From: Vombatus ursinus
Taxonomy: Eukaryota > Chordata > Mammalia > Diprotodontia > Vombatidae
Direction: 5' to 3'
DNA length: 64,000 bases
NCBI RefSeq assembly: GCF_900497805.2
Contig: NW_020954562.1
Location: 19,745,162-19,809,161, forward strand
This document shows, piece by piece, positions 1 through 11,389 of this stretch (positions within the stretch are counted from its first letter, which is position 1; each line of letters starts with the position of its first letter). The position numbers and the translations under genes were made by a program. The notes under the pieces were generated by a model. That model saw only the letters and a program-made list of their open reading frames with translations. It searched no databases and was not told the DNA's origin.

Positions 1-300
1 TAAGGCCCCTTCATGCTCTAAATCTAGAACACTCTGAGAGAATACTAGTCATTTCCTTCAGATTAAATGCCCTTTCCCTGCCCACCCTCTTTGAAAGTGA
101 GAACTGATGATGTAGCCATACAGGAGGTGCTATACTATGAGCCTGTGAAGCTGTAGGATCTACACTGTAGGAATTACCTCATACTTGGACCAGTGATCCA
201 TCACCTTGAAGTAGGGAATTACTCAGAAAGGCAGTAGTTGAGAACAAGTAAGTAGACTCAGTCACTATAGGGTTGTGTCTCTACTCATCTTGGCTAATCT
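1..300. other. sequence without recognisable feature
   Basis: AT-rich sequence in which I recognise no gene or repeat family. No frame suggests coding. Confidence 0.4.
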
Positions 301-542
301 TGGCAGCACAGACTAATGGATAGAGAGCTGGCCTGGAAACAAGGAAGGACTACTTTCACATCTTGCTTCTGACACATACTGCCTGCATTACACTTGGCAA
401 GTCTCTTACACTCTTAGTGCTCTGGCCTGCTCTCTAAACCTGGGCTGCTCTCTGAGATTATATAAAAGTTTCAGAAAATGTACTGATCTCCATTGGTAAA
501 GAGAACTTTCACCTGAAATTCCCCTGTACCAATGAAACCACT
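301..542 (+). mobile_element. tRNA-derived THER/MAR-like SINE
   Basis: The block has the marsupial SINE order: a start near GACTAATGGATAGAGAGCTGG, a B-box-like middle near CTTCTGACACATACTGCC, a GGCAAGTCTCTTA core and a tail with CATTGGTAAAGAGAACTTT and TACCAATGAAACC. The same tail recurs, diverged, at 2600-2660, 3590-3660 and 4660-4710. It is old. Family name is from memory and not verified. Confidence 0.65.
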
Positions 543-620
543 GGTTGTTGTTGTTTCTTCTTCTTCTTCTTCCTCCTCCTCCTTCTTCTTGTTATCATCA
601 TCATCATCATCATCATCATC
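543..620. repeat. compound trinucleotide repeat (TTG)(TTC)(TCC)(ATC)
   Basis: Four trinucleotide runs follow one another directly. On the minus strand they read as a poly-D/K/E/T frame, which is an artefact of the repeat and not a gene. The array sits at the tail of the preceding SINE. Confidence 0.9.
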
Positions 621-639
621 AAGTTTTGCACAGCACCTC

Positions 640-818
640 ATATTCTTCATCACATTTGCTCTTCAAATGATCTTGTGAAGTTGATGCTATCATTCTCCCC
701 ATTTTAAAACTGAGGAAACTGAGATTGCAAATGGTTAAATGACTTGCTTAGGGTAACCTAGGTTTAAAAACCAAGCTTTGCTGACTCTGAGTCTGGTACT
801 TTTTTCATTACATGATGG
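640..818 (-). mobile_element. MIR/CORE-SINE fragment
   Basis: The reversed MIR core is visible: CATTTTAAAACTGAGGAAAC, then AAATGACTTGCTTAGGGTAA and a CTGACTCTGAGTCTGGTAC end. Confidence 0.65.
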
Positions 819-2250
819 GACTATATATTTTGGGAGGGTTCAAGGAAAATGCTGCTGTTTCTATCCCACAGAAATAAGTAAACAAATACAAACTGAGGCC
901 CTGCTTGTACACACTGTATGTGCCCTTGAGTTGCCTTGATGTCAGTGAATCTCAAAGGAAATAATACCACACATAGAAGAATAGAGAAGCAGTGAATATC
1001 TTGGAAAAGGAATTAGGATAAGACGCAGGTTTTTGCATAATCGTCCTTTCATTCTAGGTTTTCAAAACATCCATAATGAATCCTGTAAAGTATCAAGTAA
1101 TTCTGAAGCATCACATTTCATTGCAAAGGTGTTCTTAAAAGACTTGAAAATAACTCAAATTGGATGAAATGCAGCCTCGGGTTCCTATAGGGACCAATTA
1201 CAAATAAATAACCTCATTAGAGCTGTAAATGCTTATTAAGGATGTCAGATCAGGAACTATCCCACAAGAAAGCACAGGTGTACACAGTTGCTACTGTTGT
1301 TCAGTATCATTTAAATTTGGCACACTATTTGAAGTATTTTATAGGAATATGTATCCAATATGTGAGCCTTATGACCCAATAATAAGAAGAGAAGTGGTTA
1401 TGTGTTGAAATTTCTCCTTTACCTGCATGTTACATTCTATTTTCCTACCCTGACTCTTTTTTTATCCCCCTCCTTTCCTCCCTTCTATGCTTTCCCCCTC
1501 CTTCTGCTTTTCCATCTCCATTTACAAACTCATCTATTGCTCTCTCAAATTCATTGATGTGAATGCATTGCTCCAGTGGTTCTTCTATAATTTATTCCAT
1601 ATCTGCTCTCAAATTTTTTTGTTTAAGTGGATGAGGTTTATTTCCTTCTCCTTTAATTTCCCCCTGCCTTTGGTTTTTAAAACTAGAATTCAGTAACAAG
1701 GGCAAGGGGATAGAAACCTGAGACAATTGCCCATAAATTGCAAAGTCCAGTTGACATTAATGACATGGTTTCAGTGAAAATCAAAATAAACAAAACAATC
1801 TCTATATGGGTAATAGGCCAGAAAAGAAGAAAATAACCACCAAGAAATGCTCTATCTATGATTCAAATTATGCTCTTACCCTTGAAGAGTGAATTCGCCT
1901 CAGCTGGATAAGGATGTTGAATCATTCACCAATCTTCATTACCAACATTATAAAATGAGTTTCCTAAATTTGACTCAATGCATTTATATTGGGCTTACAA
2001 ATACAAGTACCTAGTAGTAACTGTTGGCATACCAGAATGTCGAAGTCAATTAGAACACTACATACAAATGAGCTCTAAAACCAAACACTCAAATGACTCT
2101 TATTGATGCACAAATTCCCAGCAATGATTCTGATCTCACACCACCCCTGCTAGTTCATCCCATGTGATTCTTATCTATTTCTTCCTATAATGCTGATGCA
2201 GAGCCACCATTGTGTCAGAGGCTTTTTCTTGATTCCTCTTGATACCACGA
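819..2250. other. no recognisable gene; AT-rich with a pyrimidine-rich patch
   Basis: I see no family I can name. A C/T-rich patch lies at about 1450-1520, and the longest frame (69 codons at 1487) is low-complexity hydrophobic sequence arising from it. Confidence 0.4.
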
Positions 2251-2254
2251 AATG

Positions 2255-2662
2255 TAGCTTATCATTGTGACTAGAGAGCTGGCTTCAAAGCTAAAAAGAT
2301 CTGTAGTCAAATTTGACCCCTGAGACAAACAACATAATGTTTTTGTGACCCTAAGTAAGTATTTCAATCTTCCAGGCCAGTGGTGTCAAACTCAAATTGA
2401 AATGGGGGCCATTAAACCATACAAAAGGATCCCTGAGTATTACATGTTGATTTAGAAAACCACACATTATCATCATCTATTTTTTATTTCATTATTTATT
2501 TATTTTTATTACAATTACATGTTAACCTGGATTGGTTGCACTTAGGAGTCTTGTGGGCTCAATGTAGCCCTTGAGCCACGTGTTTGTCACCTCTGCTCTA
2601 GGCAACTTTCTAAAACTCTAAGTTATAGATTTTGTGCCAACGTACATTGGCAAGTGGGTGGG
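2255..2662 (+). mobile_element. THER/MAR-like SINE split by a hAT element
   Basis: The left part (2255-2377) has ACTAGAGAGCTGGCTTC and GTGACCCTAAGTAAGTA. The right part (2596-2662) has CTCTAGGCAACTTTCTAAAA and ACATTGGCAAGTGGG, the usual SINE tail. The two join into one SINE once the 218-bp hAT element and one copy of its 8-bp TSD are removed. Confidence 0.65.
2378..2595. mobile_element. non-autonomous hAT DNA transposon (MITE)
   Basis: The ends are inverted repeats: CAGTGGTGTCAAACTC at the left, and at the right a sequence whose reverse complement is CAGAGGTGACAAACAC (13 of 16 match). The flanks are an 8-bp TSD, TTCCAGGC versus CTCTAGGC (6 of 8). CAG...CTG ends with an 8-bp TSD are typical of hAT. 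It is 218 bp long with no transposase frame, so it would have needed an enzyme in trans. Confidence 0.8.
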
Positions 2663-3425
2663 ATGGGTTAAATACGTCAACTAGGAGTTTCCAATACCAA
2701 AGAAATGCCAGTCTGCTTTTATAAGAATACCAGTGGAACACACAGGTTATGTATCAGTTATCCATTGCTCTTGCCATTTGATCAGTTCATCATTTTAACT
2801 TAGTTCTTTCTTGGTTGGCATTCTCTTCTGTCTTCATAATTCTCTGCATATCTTGTATTACACCTTATTCACATACACACACCATTACTATGGGAAATAT
2901 CATTAAAATATTGCCAATAAGAACATATTTTGATTTTTAGTTCCATTGAGGGAGGTGGGAGGATTTGGGAGTCTTAGTTTAAATGGCAAAGAAATACCCT
3001 GTGTGAAAAGGAGGACAGTGCTTACAGCCAATGGCACATGTCCTCATCAACCACTTAAAAATAAGGCCACCTACCTACCTATCTTAACCCATGTTGACAT
3101 TTTTTTTGTTGCCATAACAACAATATCATTAAATTATTCCCTTATCATAGAATTTCATTTTACCTGTTTGGAAATGACCCAAGAAGGAAAGTTGTCAACT
3201 AATTTCCAAAAGAGAAAAGCAAAAATGTTCTTGAATTGTAGCAACCAACACATTACCAGTTCCAGACTTGAAGCTGTCTACATTTCTTCTCCTCCTTATT
3301 CCTGTTATTGCCCACCTTCTCCCAATTTCATTACTTTCACCTCAATTCTACAGATAGGGCAAGAAATGAGATAATACATATTCATCAACTTGGTTACCTA
3401 TTCTCAAACATTGGGTAAAATCACA
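2663..3425. other. no recognisable feature
   Basis: AT-rich sequence. A 142-codon frame at 2946-3374 has no domain, motif or signal I recognise, and its composition matches its surroundings. Confidence 0.4.
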
Positions 3426-3429
3426 TTTC

Positions 3430-3535
3430 TACTAGGAGTTATGACCTCCTTATCCCTCATTTTCCTCATGTATAAAATGAGGAGATGAGTAAATTGTTTC
3501 TAGAGTTAATAACTTTCAAATGAGGTAGTCTCTAT
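3430..3535 (+). mobile_element. possible MIR 3' fragment
   Basis: CCTCATTTTCCTCATGTATAAAATGAGGAG resembles the CORE-SINE segment (split here: TTTTCCTCATGTATAAAATG is the key part). Short and diverged. Confidence 0.35.
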
Positions 3536-3589
3536 TTCTAGTCACTTCAGTAAAAGTTTTTATAAGGTTTTTTTTCTTTTTTTTTCCCC

Positions 3590-3825
3590 TTTTGGACAAT
3601 ACTTGTGATTTCATTTGTCTACATAGCTGTCAGAAGTGATGAAAGTCCCTCCAAAGAAAATCAATACCCTCTCTACAACTCAGAGATTTTTCTGGGACAT
3701 GAAAAAAACTAAATGATTTGTGTAGGGCAAAACAGACAGCACGTGCCAAAACCAAGACTTGAATTCATATCTTTCTGATTCTAAATTTTAATTCTAAACC
3801 CTACTATGACATTGTCTCTTTTTTG
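3590..3825 (-). mobile_element. THER/MAR-like SINE
   Basis: It reads as the reverse of the SINE at 301-542: tail at left (ACTCAGAGATTTTTCTGGG), then ACTAAATGATTTGTGTAGGG, ACCAAGACTTGAATTCATAT and TTTCTGATTCTAAATTTTAA. Heavily diverged. Confidence 0.55.
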
Positions 3826-4413
3826 TAGAGTAAAATCAATGTTTAGAATTAGGTCAATGGATTGTTTATATGATATTTAACATTATTGTGCTATCCTTTA
3901 CTCAATTAATTCAAGAAGGGAATAAACAAGAGTTTACATTATCACAAGGAAGACTGTTTAGAATGCCTGTGGTGTTATTATGACAGCATTCTAGCCTTAC
4001 AGACCCCGGGAAGCAGACATTCCTACGATATAGGTGTGTCATCAGGAAGGGGATTCCATTTAAAGCTACACTGCATTCACGGGAAACTACTTTTAAGGGC
4101 CAGTCTCTAGGAAGCAATATTGTTGTCATGAAAACTAACTACATTATTTTAATTTTCCTTTCTTCTATTACGTATTATTTTCACAGAAACAGCTCTATTT
4201 GTAGTTTATGAAGTAGTGGGTAAGATTGTCATAGAAACATGAGGTTCAAGCTGTTTATTTTTTAATTAATGCTGTTGAAGAAAGAAAAAAAATCAACTTT
4301 GTTCAGATGAGGTCACCAGTTAAAACTGAGGAAATGGGTTACAACTTGATAGCGATTTCAGCCAGTCCATATTTAATGCTACCTCCAAGCTGAATGGGAA
4401 TATTTAGCATAAA

Positions 4414-4418
<5 letters not shown>
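3826..4418. other. no recognisable feature
   Basis: AT-rich. A 72-codon minus frame at 3911-4129 has no recognisable motif. Confidence 0.4.
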
Positions 4419-4419
<1 letters not shown>

Positions 4420-4451
<32 letters not shown>

Positions 4452-4456
4452 TCTTT

Positions 4457-4517
<61 letters not shown>
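4420..4517. repeat. compound microsatellite (TC)n then (AC)n
   Basis: About 30 bp of CT dinucleotides pass through a short bridge into about 60 bp of CA dinucleotides with a single interruption. Confidence 0.95.
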
Positions 4518-4519
<2 letters not shown>

Positions 4520-4720
4520 AGTTATAGAGACATCAGATTAAGAAATCCCTAGGTTTAAGTCCTACTTCTGACACACATGTCTATGTGACATAGGATAAGT
4601 CACTTAATCTCTCAGTGCTCCCCAACCAACTAATTAAAGCAGTAAGCTGCAAAATATATGCTAATCTGAATTGGTAGTTGGAGTTTCATCAGGCAAGAGA
4701 TTTATACTCCAATGGTTTAT
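4518..4720 (+). mobile_element. THER/MAR-like SINE
   Basis: GACATCAGATTAAGAAATCC, CTACTTCTGACACACATGTC, ATAAGTCACTTAATCTCTCA and the tail GAATTGGTAGTTGGAGTTTC follow in the family order. The microsatellite at 4420-4517 abuts or replaces its 5' end. Confidence 0.6.
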
Positions 4721-4724
4721 AAGT

Positions 4725-4785
4725 AAAGAGAAAGAGAAACAGACAGAGACACAGAGAAAGAGATAGAGAGAGACAGAGATAGGAT
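4725..4785. repeat. GA-rich simple repeat
   Basis: Purine run built of AGAG, ACAG and GAGA units. Confidence 0.75.
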
Positions 4786-5035
4786 GATAATACTACAAAA
4801 GATCTGATTTCATCAGCGTATGGATTTTGGGATAGTGTTCTGGATGTATACACTGATGCACATTGAAACTCCTTCAGGCCCTAGTAGATGACATTCATGT
4901 GTTGATGAGGCCTCAAATATGTATCACCTGGTATCCAATCTTCTAGTGATAAATGACTCTGAAATTAGGCAAGCTGGTCCTTAGAGAATATTAACAGAAT
5001 CCTTAAAAACCATCATTATTTATAACCTGCCACAT

Positions 5036-6290
5036 TCTAAAACTATAATACTATCATAATTTTCTCCTTCCTTTCTAAGCCAAATTCCTTGAAGAATCTC
5101 TCTATATTCATCACCTCCTTCTCACCTCCATGATCTTTTCACTTGGTGATTTTGTTGGCTGCTATGGATTTATTTATCCTCTCTAAGCAGGTGAGACCTA
5201 AGCCTATTAACCTGTCTCTGGATTCTCTTGTCCTATATCATCATTTCAAACTTTATGCCCCAAAACAGAAGTCACTATCTTTCTCTCCCACCCCACCCCT
5301 CTTCAGAACTTCCTTTTTCTGTCAAGTGCATCATCATCATCCTAATAGTCATCCATGGTGTTATTCCCAATCCTGACTCTTCTTTGCCCCGCATAGTCAA
5401 TTTTGATCCAAATCTTGTCATTAACACCCCATATTTCTGTCTTTTTCTACATGCATACAGGTACCACCTGAGTTCAGCTCCTCATCACTTCTCACCTGTA
5501 TTATTTCAATAGTCTTCTAAATGTCATTGCTGCCTTTTCTTGTCCCAAGATAATTGTCCCTCCACATCACATCCAAAGTTATTTCCAAAAGTGCAAAGCT
5601 GACAATCACTCATCTACTCAAGTAACTCCAGTTGCTCCTTATAACCTTTAGGAGCAATATAAATGTCTGTTTTTGGTAACTTTGGTCTTTCATAAGATAG
5701 CTCCAACCTACCTTTCTAAATTTATTACATATTACTCCAGCTTTTTTTTCTGTTTGTCATATACATTACAGGTTCTCTCTCCTCTTCACTCCCCTCCCCT
5801 GAGAACTCTCAAGATCCTTTAACACTCACCTGAAATGCCAACTACATGAAGCCTTTCTTACCCCCCCATATGCTGAATGTACTCTCTCTAAAAACCATCA
5901 CTTTCTGTCTCACAACACACATATACACATATATGCATGTATATGTGTGTATATATACAAATATGTGCACATGCACATGTGCACATATACACCCAAGCAT
6001 GTATGCAATGCTATACAAGAACATACATATGCACATGCAAACATACACACATATACATGTGCACATATACATACAAATATACGTGTATGTATATATACGT
6101 TAATATATACATATGTATATATGTATATATGTGTGTGTACATACACACATACACACACACTTCATCTCCACTAACAAAGTATACTCTCCTTGATGGAAGG
6201 GACTTTCCTATCTTTATCTTGGTATCATCAGTGCCTGACACATAGTACGGACTTTAAAAATCTTTATTGAATGATCAATTAATATTCTTA
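5036..6290 (+). mobile_element. L2 LINE, 3' end of ORF2 and 3' UTR
   Basis: Characteristic L2 words appear in order: CACCTGTATTATTTCAATAG, TAACTCCAGTTGCTCCTTAT, GATAGCTCCAACCTACC, then the 3' UTR with AGTATACTCTCCTTGATGG, AGTGCCTGACACATAGTACG and CTTTATTGAATGA. A CA/TA microsatellite has expanded in the 3' UTR (5917-6162). The reading frame is lost. Ancient mammalian repeat. Confidence 0.7.
5917..6162. repeat. long CA/TG/TA microsatellite
   Basis: About 245 bp of alternating purine-pyrimidine sequence (CACA, TATA, TGTG, CATG units). It makes spurious open frames rich in Tyr, Ile, Cys and His on both strands, none of them genes. Confidence 0.95.
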
Positions 6291-6609
6291 AAATCCAGTG
6301 GAGAGATTGTCACTTCTGGGAGTCAAGATGGCAGAGTAAAAAGTAAATTGCCTTAACTCCCATATTCACCTCCAAACACACACAAAATATTCCCCCAAAA
6401 CAAATCCTGGAACAGCAGAACCACAAAAAAGTTGGGGTGAAACAATCTTGGAACCTAAGAAACTTGAAAGATTGGCAAGAAAGGTCTGTCTCACTCAGGT
6501 AAAAGAGTAGTGCAGTCTAGAACAGGAATCATCCCAGCAAACCCCACCTCAGTAAACCAGTGGTAGATCCTGAGCCTCAGTATGGTGGAGAAGGCAAACA
6601 TCAACACCA

Positions 6610-6895
6610 GGACCCCCCATGTGCCTCAGTATAGTCAGAGGAAAATTCAGAATCCAGATCTGAGAACCACCACATGCTTCAGCATAGCCCTGGGCAAACA
6701 GCCCATCTCCATCTACCAGACCTCCACTTGCTTTAGTCTAACCTTGGGGAAACAAGTAAACTCCTACAGAAGACTAAGCAAGCAGGAAGCAAACAGGCCC
6801 CTAGCATGTGCATCATGATAACAGGCAGCCACCAACAGCCAGACTTCTGTGTGCTTCAGTATAGCCTTGGGGAAACACAGAAACCCCACCATCCC
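6610..6895 (+). repeat. degenerate tandem repeats in L1-A 5' UTR
   Basis: A motif GCTTCAGYATAGCCYTGGG with following AAACA recurs at about 6676, 6730 and 6852. The L1-C 5' UTR holds a clearer ~68-bp array in the equivalent place. Such arrays are known in promoters of several L1 lineages. Confidence 0.5.
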
Positions 6896-7219
6896 CAGCA
6901 CATGCCAGAAACCACTAATAGGACAACAGCTCAGCACCAGACCTTTATAATCTCTAACGGAACCAGCCCCACATCCCACCATGCTTTCAGTTGCAGCACC
7001 AGACACAAAGGTACTGCATGGGCCTCAGGGAAACATCAGTATAGCACAAGGTAAAGAGCTAGAACCTGCAGTCCCTGACACAAGAAGCAAGAGGCAGTGC
7101 CCCTTCCAAACAAGGAGCAGAGCTCAAATTTAAAAGAAAGGAGAAAGTCAAAAAAATGAGCAAAAAAACCTAAAAAATAATCTGGCCATACAAAGTTATT
7201 ATGGTAACAGGGAAGATCA

Positions 7220-8328
7220 AGACACATAGATTACCCGAGATCCAGTAGTAGCATAGTAACCTAATATTTGATAAACACAAAGACTCTAGATTTTAGAATA
7301 AGAACTCACTATTTGACAAAAAATACTGTGGGGAAAACTGAAAAACAATATGACACAAACTAGGTATAGACCAACATTTCAAACCATATACCAAGAAAAG
7401 GTCAAAATGGGTGCATGACTTAGACATAAAGAGTGATATCATAAGCAAAGTAACAGAACAAGAAATAGTCTACTTGTCAGATCTGTGCAGAGGAGAAGTC
7501 TTCATGGCCAAACAAGAGATAGAGAGCCTCATAAAATGTAAAATTGACAACTTTAATTAAATTAAGAAGTTTTTGTGTAAACAAAACCAATGTAACTAAG
7601 ATTAGAAGGAAATCAGAAAGCTGGGAAGAAATCTTTATAGCAAGTGTCTCTGAGAAAGGCATCATTTCTCAAATATATAGAGAATTGAGTCAAATGTATA
7701 AGAATACAAGCCATTCCCCAACTGATAAATGGTCTAATGATAGGAACAGACATTTTTTCAGGTGAAGAAATCAAGCTATGTATAGCCATATGAAGAAGTG
7801 CTCTAAATCACTTTTGATTAGAAAAATGCAAATTAAAACAACCACCTCACACCTATCAGATTGGCTAATATGACAGAAAAGAAAAATGAAAAATGTTGTA
7901 GAATTAGGAAAATTGGGACACTAATGACCTGTTCATAGAGGTCTGAACTGATTCAAACATTCTAGAGAGCAATTTGGAACAATGCCCAAAGGGCAGCCAA
8001 ACTATACATATCCCTTGATCCAGCAATACTACTATTAGGTCTGTAACCCAAAGAGATCATAAAAAAGGGGAAGGGATCTATATGTTCAAAAATATTCATA
8101 GCAACCTTTTTCATGGTGGCAAAATGTTAGAAATTGAGGGGATAACCATCAATTGGGAAATAGCTGAACAAACTGTGGTATATGAATATAATGGAATACT
8201 ACTATGCAATAAGAAATGATGAGTAGGAAGATTTCTGAAAATCCTGGAAGTACATATATGAACTGATGCAAAGAGCAGAACCAGGAAAACATTGCACTCA
8301 GTATCAGCAACACCAGGTGATGATTAAC
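7220..8328 (+). pseudogene. L1-A ORF2 C-terminal relic
   Basis: The translation contains the L1 ORF2 C-terminal region. A frame at 7544-7765 reads TLIKLRSFCVNKTNVTKIRR, then SWEEIFIASVSEKGIISQIY and SHSPTDKWSNDRNRHF, close to L1-B at 14820-15040. EN and RT are absent and later frames are broken by indels. The family end (YDD then stop in L1-B) aligns with 8319-8328. Confidence 0.8.
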
Positions 8329-8705
8329 TATGAATGATTCAGATCTTCCCAGCAACACAATTATCCAAGTCAAATACAAAGGACTCATGAAGGAAAATGC
8401 TATCCACATCCAGCTAAAAAACTGATGGATTCTGAATGAGGATTGAAGCATATTTTTTCACTTACTTTATTTTTTGCATGTTTTTTTCTCTTGATTTATT
8501 TTTTACATCTGTGACTAATATGGAAATATGTTTTACATAATAGTGCATATATGGCCTATATAAAATTGCCTAGCATTTTTGGAAACAGAGAGAAGGAGGG
8601 AGGGAGAAAAATTCAGAACTTGAAATCTTGTAAAATGAATGCTAAAAATTGTCATCACATGCAGTTGAGAAAAAATAAAATACTATTAAAAATGAAACAA
8701 AAAAC

Positions 8706-9227
8706 AATCAAGAAATAAGGTAGTTTCATACAATGAATAATCTATATATTGAAGCCCAGCTATCCTAACATAGCCTTTCACATTTTTTCTTGTACTTCAC
8801 ATCTCTTGCTAGTTCCAAGTTCATTGCAAACCTCAGGAAATCATTTTGATTCTGATGGTACTGAGGCTTTTAAATTTGGACATTATGCATTAACTTTTTT
8901 TTCTAGCCTCAGAACTCCCATTCTTCATGAAGTCTTCATTCTTACCCTGAATAATGATAACCACAAATAAAATGTGAAAGAAAATACATCATTCTGGCAA
9001 GTAAGGAGAATAATTGTTTGTTTTCCAACTTTATATATAGAAAAGCTTCATAAATTAAAAAAGAGAGAGCTGAAGCTATCATTCAGCAGCTGATATAAAA
9101 TACTAACATTCAGGAGTTCATCAATTATTGTGTGATAACTTCCTACTAAGTGCACTGAACTATGTTTGGAGCCATAGGGCACATTAAAAATTTATAAGAC
9201 CAAGTAGTTGGCAATCTTTTTTTTTTA
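8706..9227. other. spacer between two L1 elements
   Basis: AT-rich sequence with no recognised element. A 73-codon frame at 8749-8970 has no identifiable domain. Confidence 0.4.
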
Positions 9228-9240
9228 AGCAATGTGCCTA

Positions 9241-9720
9241 TAGAACCTTACCCTCCCTTATCATCCTCTGAAAGCCCAGAAAATATCACCCCAGGAAAAA
9301 CCCTGGAATAGTTGAACCAGAAGAAAGATGGGGTGCAGCAGTCCAGTAGACCAGGTAGCTTGAGGGATTAACAGGAAAGGTCACTCTTGCCCTGGGAGAA
9401 GGGTTGCAGTATGGAATAGGAAGTGTCCCAGCAAACTAGCAGAAAGCCCCACCTTGACTTCTGCTTCTGGGAGCCAAGATGGTGGAGTAAGAAGTAAGTC
9501 ACTCTTACCTCCCTTATCAACCTCTGAAATCCCAGAAAATATCACCCCAGGAAAAACCCTGGACTAGTTGAACCAGAAGAAAGATGGGGTGCAGCAGTCT
9601 AGTAGCCCAGGTACCTTGAGGGATTAATGGGAAAGGCCCCTCTTTCCCTAGTGGAAGTGGAGGAGTATGGAACAGGAGGCATCCCAGCAAGCTGGCAGAA
9701 AGCTCCACCTCAGCATATGA
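9241..9720 (+). promoter_or_regulatory. tandem L1 5' UTR units
   Basis: Unit 2 begins near 9463 with GCTTCTGGGAGCCAAGATGG. From CCTCCCTTATC at 9508 it repeats the sequence starting at 9252, a period of about 256 bp. Long identical stretches such as TATCACCCCAGGAAAAACCC occur in both. Unit 1 lacks about 41 bp of its 5' end. The resemblance to the monomer arrays of rodent L1 promoters is inference; promoter activity is not shown. Confidence 0.75.
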
Positions 9721-10204
9721 GGAGGAGATCCTGAAACCCAGGTGGTAGAGCAGGCAAACACCAACAGCTGGACCCCAGAGAGCCTCACTGAGGGCAAGGG
9801 AACCAGAGTAAACCAGCTCAGAGAACCACCATGTGCCCTAGCATTCTACAGCAGTCTCCCAGTGCCTCAGCAAAACTCTATGAAGCACTCAAAAGGTCCC
9901 CAGGTGGATAAACATCCTGCAACATCCATCTGAAAGGAGCTGAAGAAAGCAAAAGGAAAATAAGGCAAACTCCAGGGGTCAGATGACCCAATCCCACCCC
10001 TAGAGTTCTAGTGTTGCTGATTCCAGCCAAACACCAGGTAAGTTGCCGGAACCCTACAGCCTCCAACTGCCAACATTGGAGGCCCCAGCACACAAAGCCA
10101 GTGATCAGACCCAAGGCTCCCAACACAAGAAGTTTGGGCCAGTGCCCTCTGCTCCCCAGCAGGAGAGCTCAATCTCTTTAAAGGCCAGGAAATAAACAAA
10201 CACC

Positions 10205-11148
10205 ATGAGCAATAATAAACATACCATAGATTCATATTATGAGAACAGTGAAGATCAAGGCAAAAATTCTGAAGAGGAAAACATTGTCAACAAATTCACA
10301 TCTGGAATCTCAAAAGAGAATATGAATTAGTATGAAGCCCACAAAGCATTCTTAGAAAAGCTCAAGAAGGATTTTAAAAGTCAAATGAGGGAGGTAGAAG
10401 AGTCCTTAAAAATACAATTGGCCAACTGGAAAAAAGTACACTGAAGAAAACAAGTCCCTAAAAAATAAAATTAGCCAAATGCAGAAGGAGGTACAAAATC
10501 TAATACAAGAAAACAATTTGTTAAAAATCAGAATCAGGCAAATGGAAGCTAATGATTCTATGAGAGAGCAAGAACCAGTCAAACAGAAACAAAAGAATGA
10601 AAAAATAGATGAAAATGTAAAATACTTCATTGGCAAAACAACTGACCTGGAAAATCAATCCAGGAGAGACAATTTAAAAAGTATTGGTCTACCTGAAAAT
10701 CATGATGAAAAAAAGAACCTGGACAGTATCTTTCAGGAAATCATAAAGGAAAACTGCCCTGAAGTCCTAGAACCATAGGGTAAAATAACCATAGAAAGAA
10801 TCCGCCAATCACTTCCTGAAAGAGATCCCAAATTGAAAATGGTAATTCCAAAATTACCAGATCAAAGAGAAAATACTGCAAGAAGAAACACTTTAAATAT
10901 CATGGAACCACAGTCAGGATTACACAGGACCTTGCAGCTTCTACATTAAAAAATTGTAGGGTGTGGAATATGATATTCAGTAAGGCAAAGGAGCTTGGAT
11001 TACAACCAAGAATCAATGAAAATAAGCATGATCTTTCAGGGAGGAGAAGACTATTCAATGAATAGAGGACTTCCATACCTTCCTGATAAAAAGACCAGAG
11101 CTTACCATAAAATTTGATCTTCAAATACAAGACTCAAGAGAGAAATAA
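10205..11148 (+). pseudogene. L1-B ORF1 (ORF1p) relic
   Basis: L1 ORF1p is an RNA-binding trimeric chaperone made of a coiled coil, an RRM and a C-terminal domain. Here an acidic N-terminus (MSNNKHTIDSYYENSEDQ) is followed by a stop at about codon 41. A coiled-coil stretch follows (MQKEVQNLIQENNLLKIRIR, from 10479), then the RRM entry (TTDLENQSRRDNLKSIGLPE). The product would end near TAA at 11148. At least two in-frame stops and a length not divisible by three show it is dead. The start is the ATG in CACCATGAGC, matching the ORF1 starts of L1-A and L1-C. Confidence 0.85.
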
Positions 11149-11389
11149 AAAGGCAAACAGGACAGAAAGATACAACATGTTGTTAATAAGGGCAAAATGT
11201 TCACATACCTGCAAGGGAAGATGACACTTGTAACTCTTGAGAACTGTATTGTTATTACACCATGTTAAAGGGGTATGCATAAAGGGGGTGGATATAAGTT
11301 GATTTTGATGTAATGGTAAAAAAAAAACCTAATCAAGTGGGTTAAATGGATCCAAGTAAGTGGATTAATCTGATCTAAGAAAATGTACT

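Larger units (their letters stand above)
6313..8705 (+). mobile_element. L1-A: L1 LINE with large internal deletion
   Basis: It starts with the L1 5' end (CTTCTGGGAGTCAAGATGGC) and carries about 840 bp of 5' UTR. It reaches the ORF1 start at 7156, then jumps near 7214-7225 into the C-terminal part of ORF2, followed by the 3' UTR and a short A-rich tail. Against L1-B the missing part runs from about codon 17 of ORF1 to the region after the RT domain, about 4.2 kb. Both frames also carry stops. I could not find a clear TSD. It cannot move by itself. Confidence 0.85.

Noticed and set aside
2946-3374. 142-codon plus-strand frame
   Set aside because: Composition matches the AT-rich surroundings; no motif. 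A frame this long is plausible by chance in 64 kb.
5842-6245. Overlapping open frames of 75-102 codons on both strands
   Set aside because: They are translations of the CA/TA/TG microsatellite, rich in Tyr, Ile, Cys and His with no domain.
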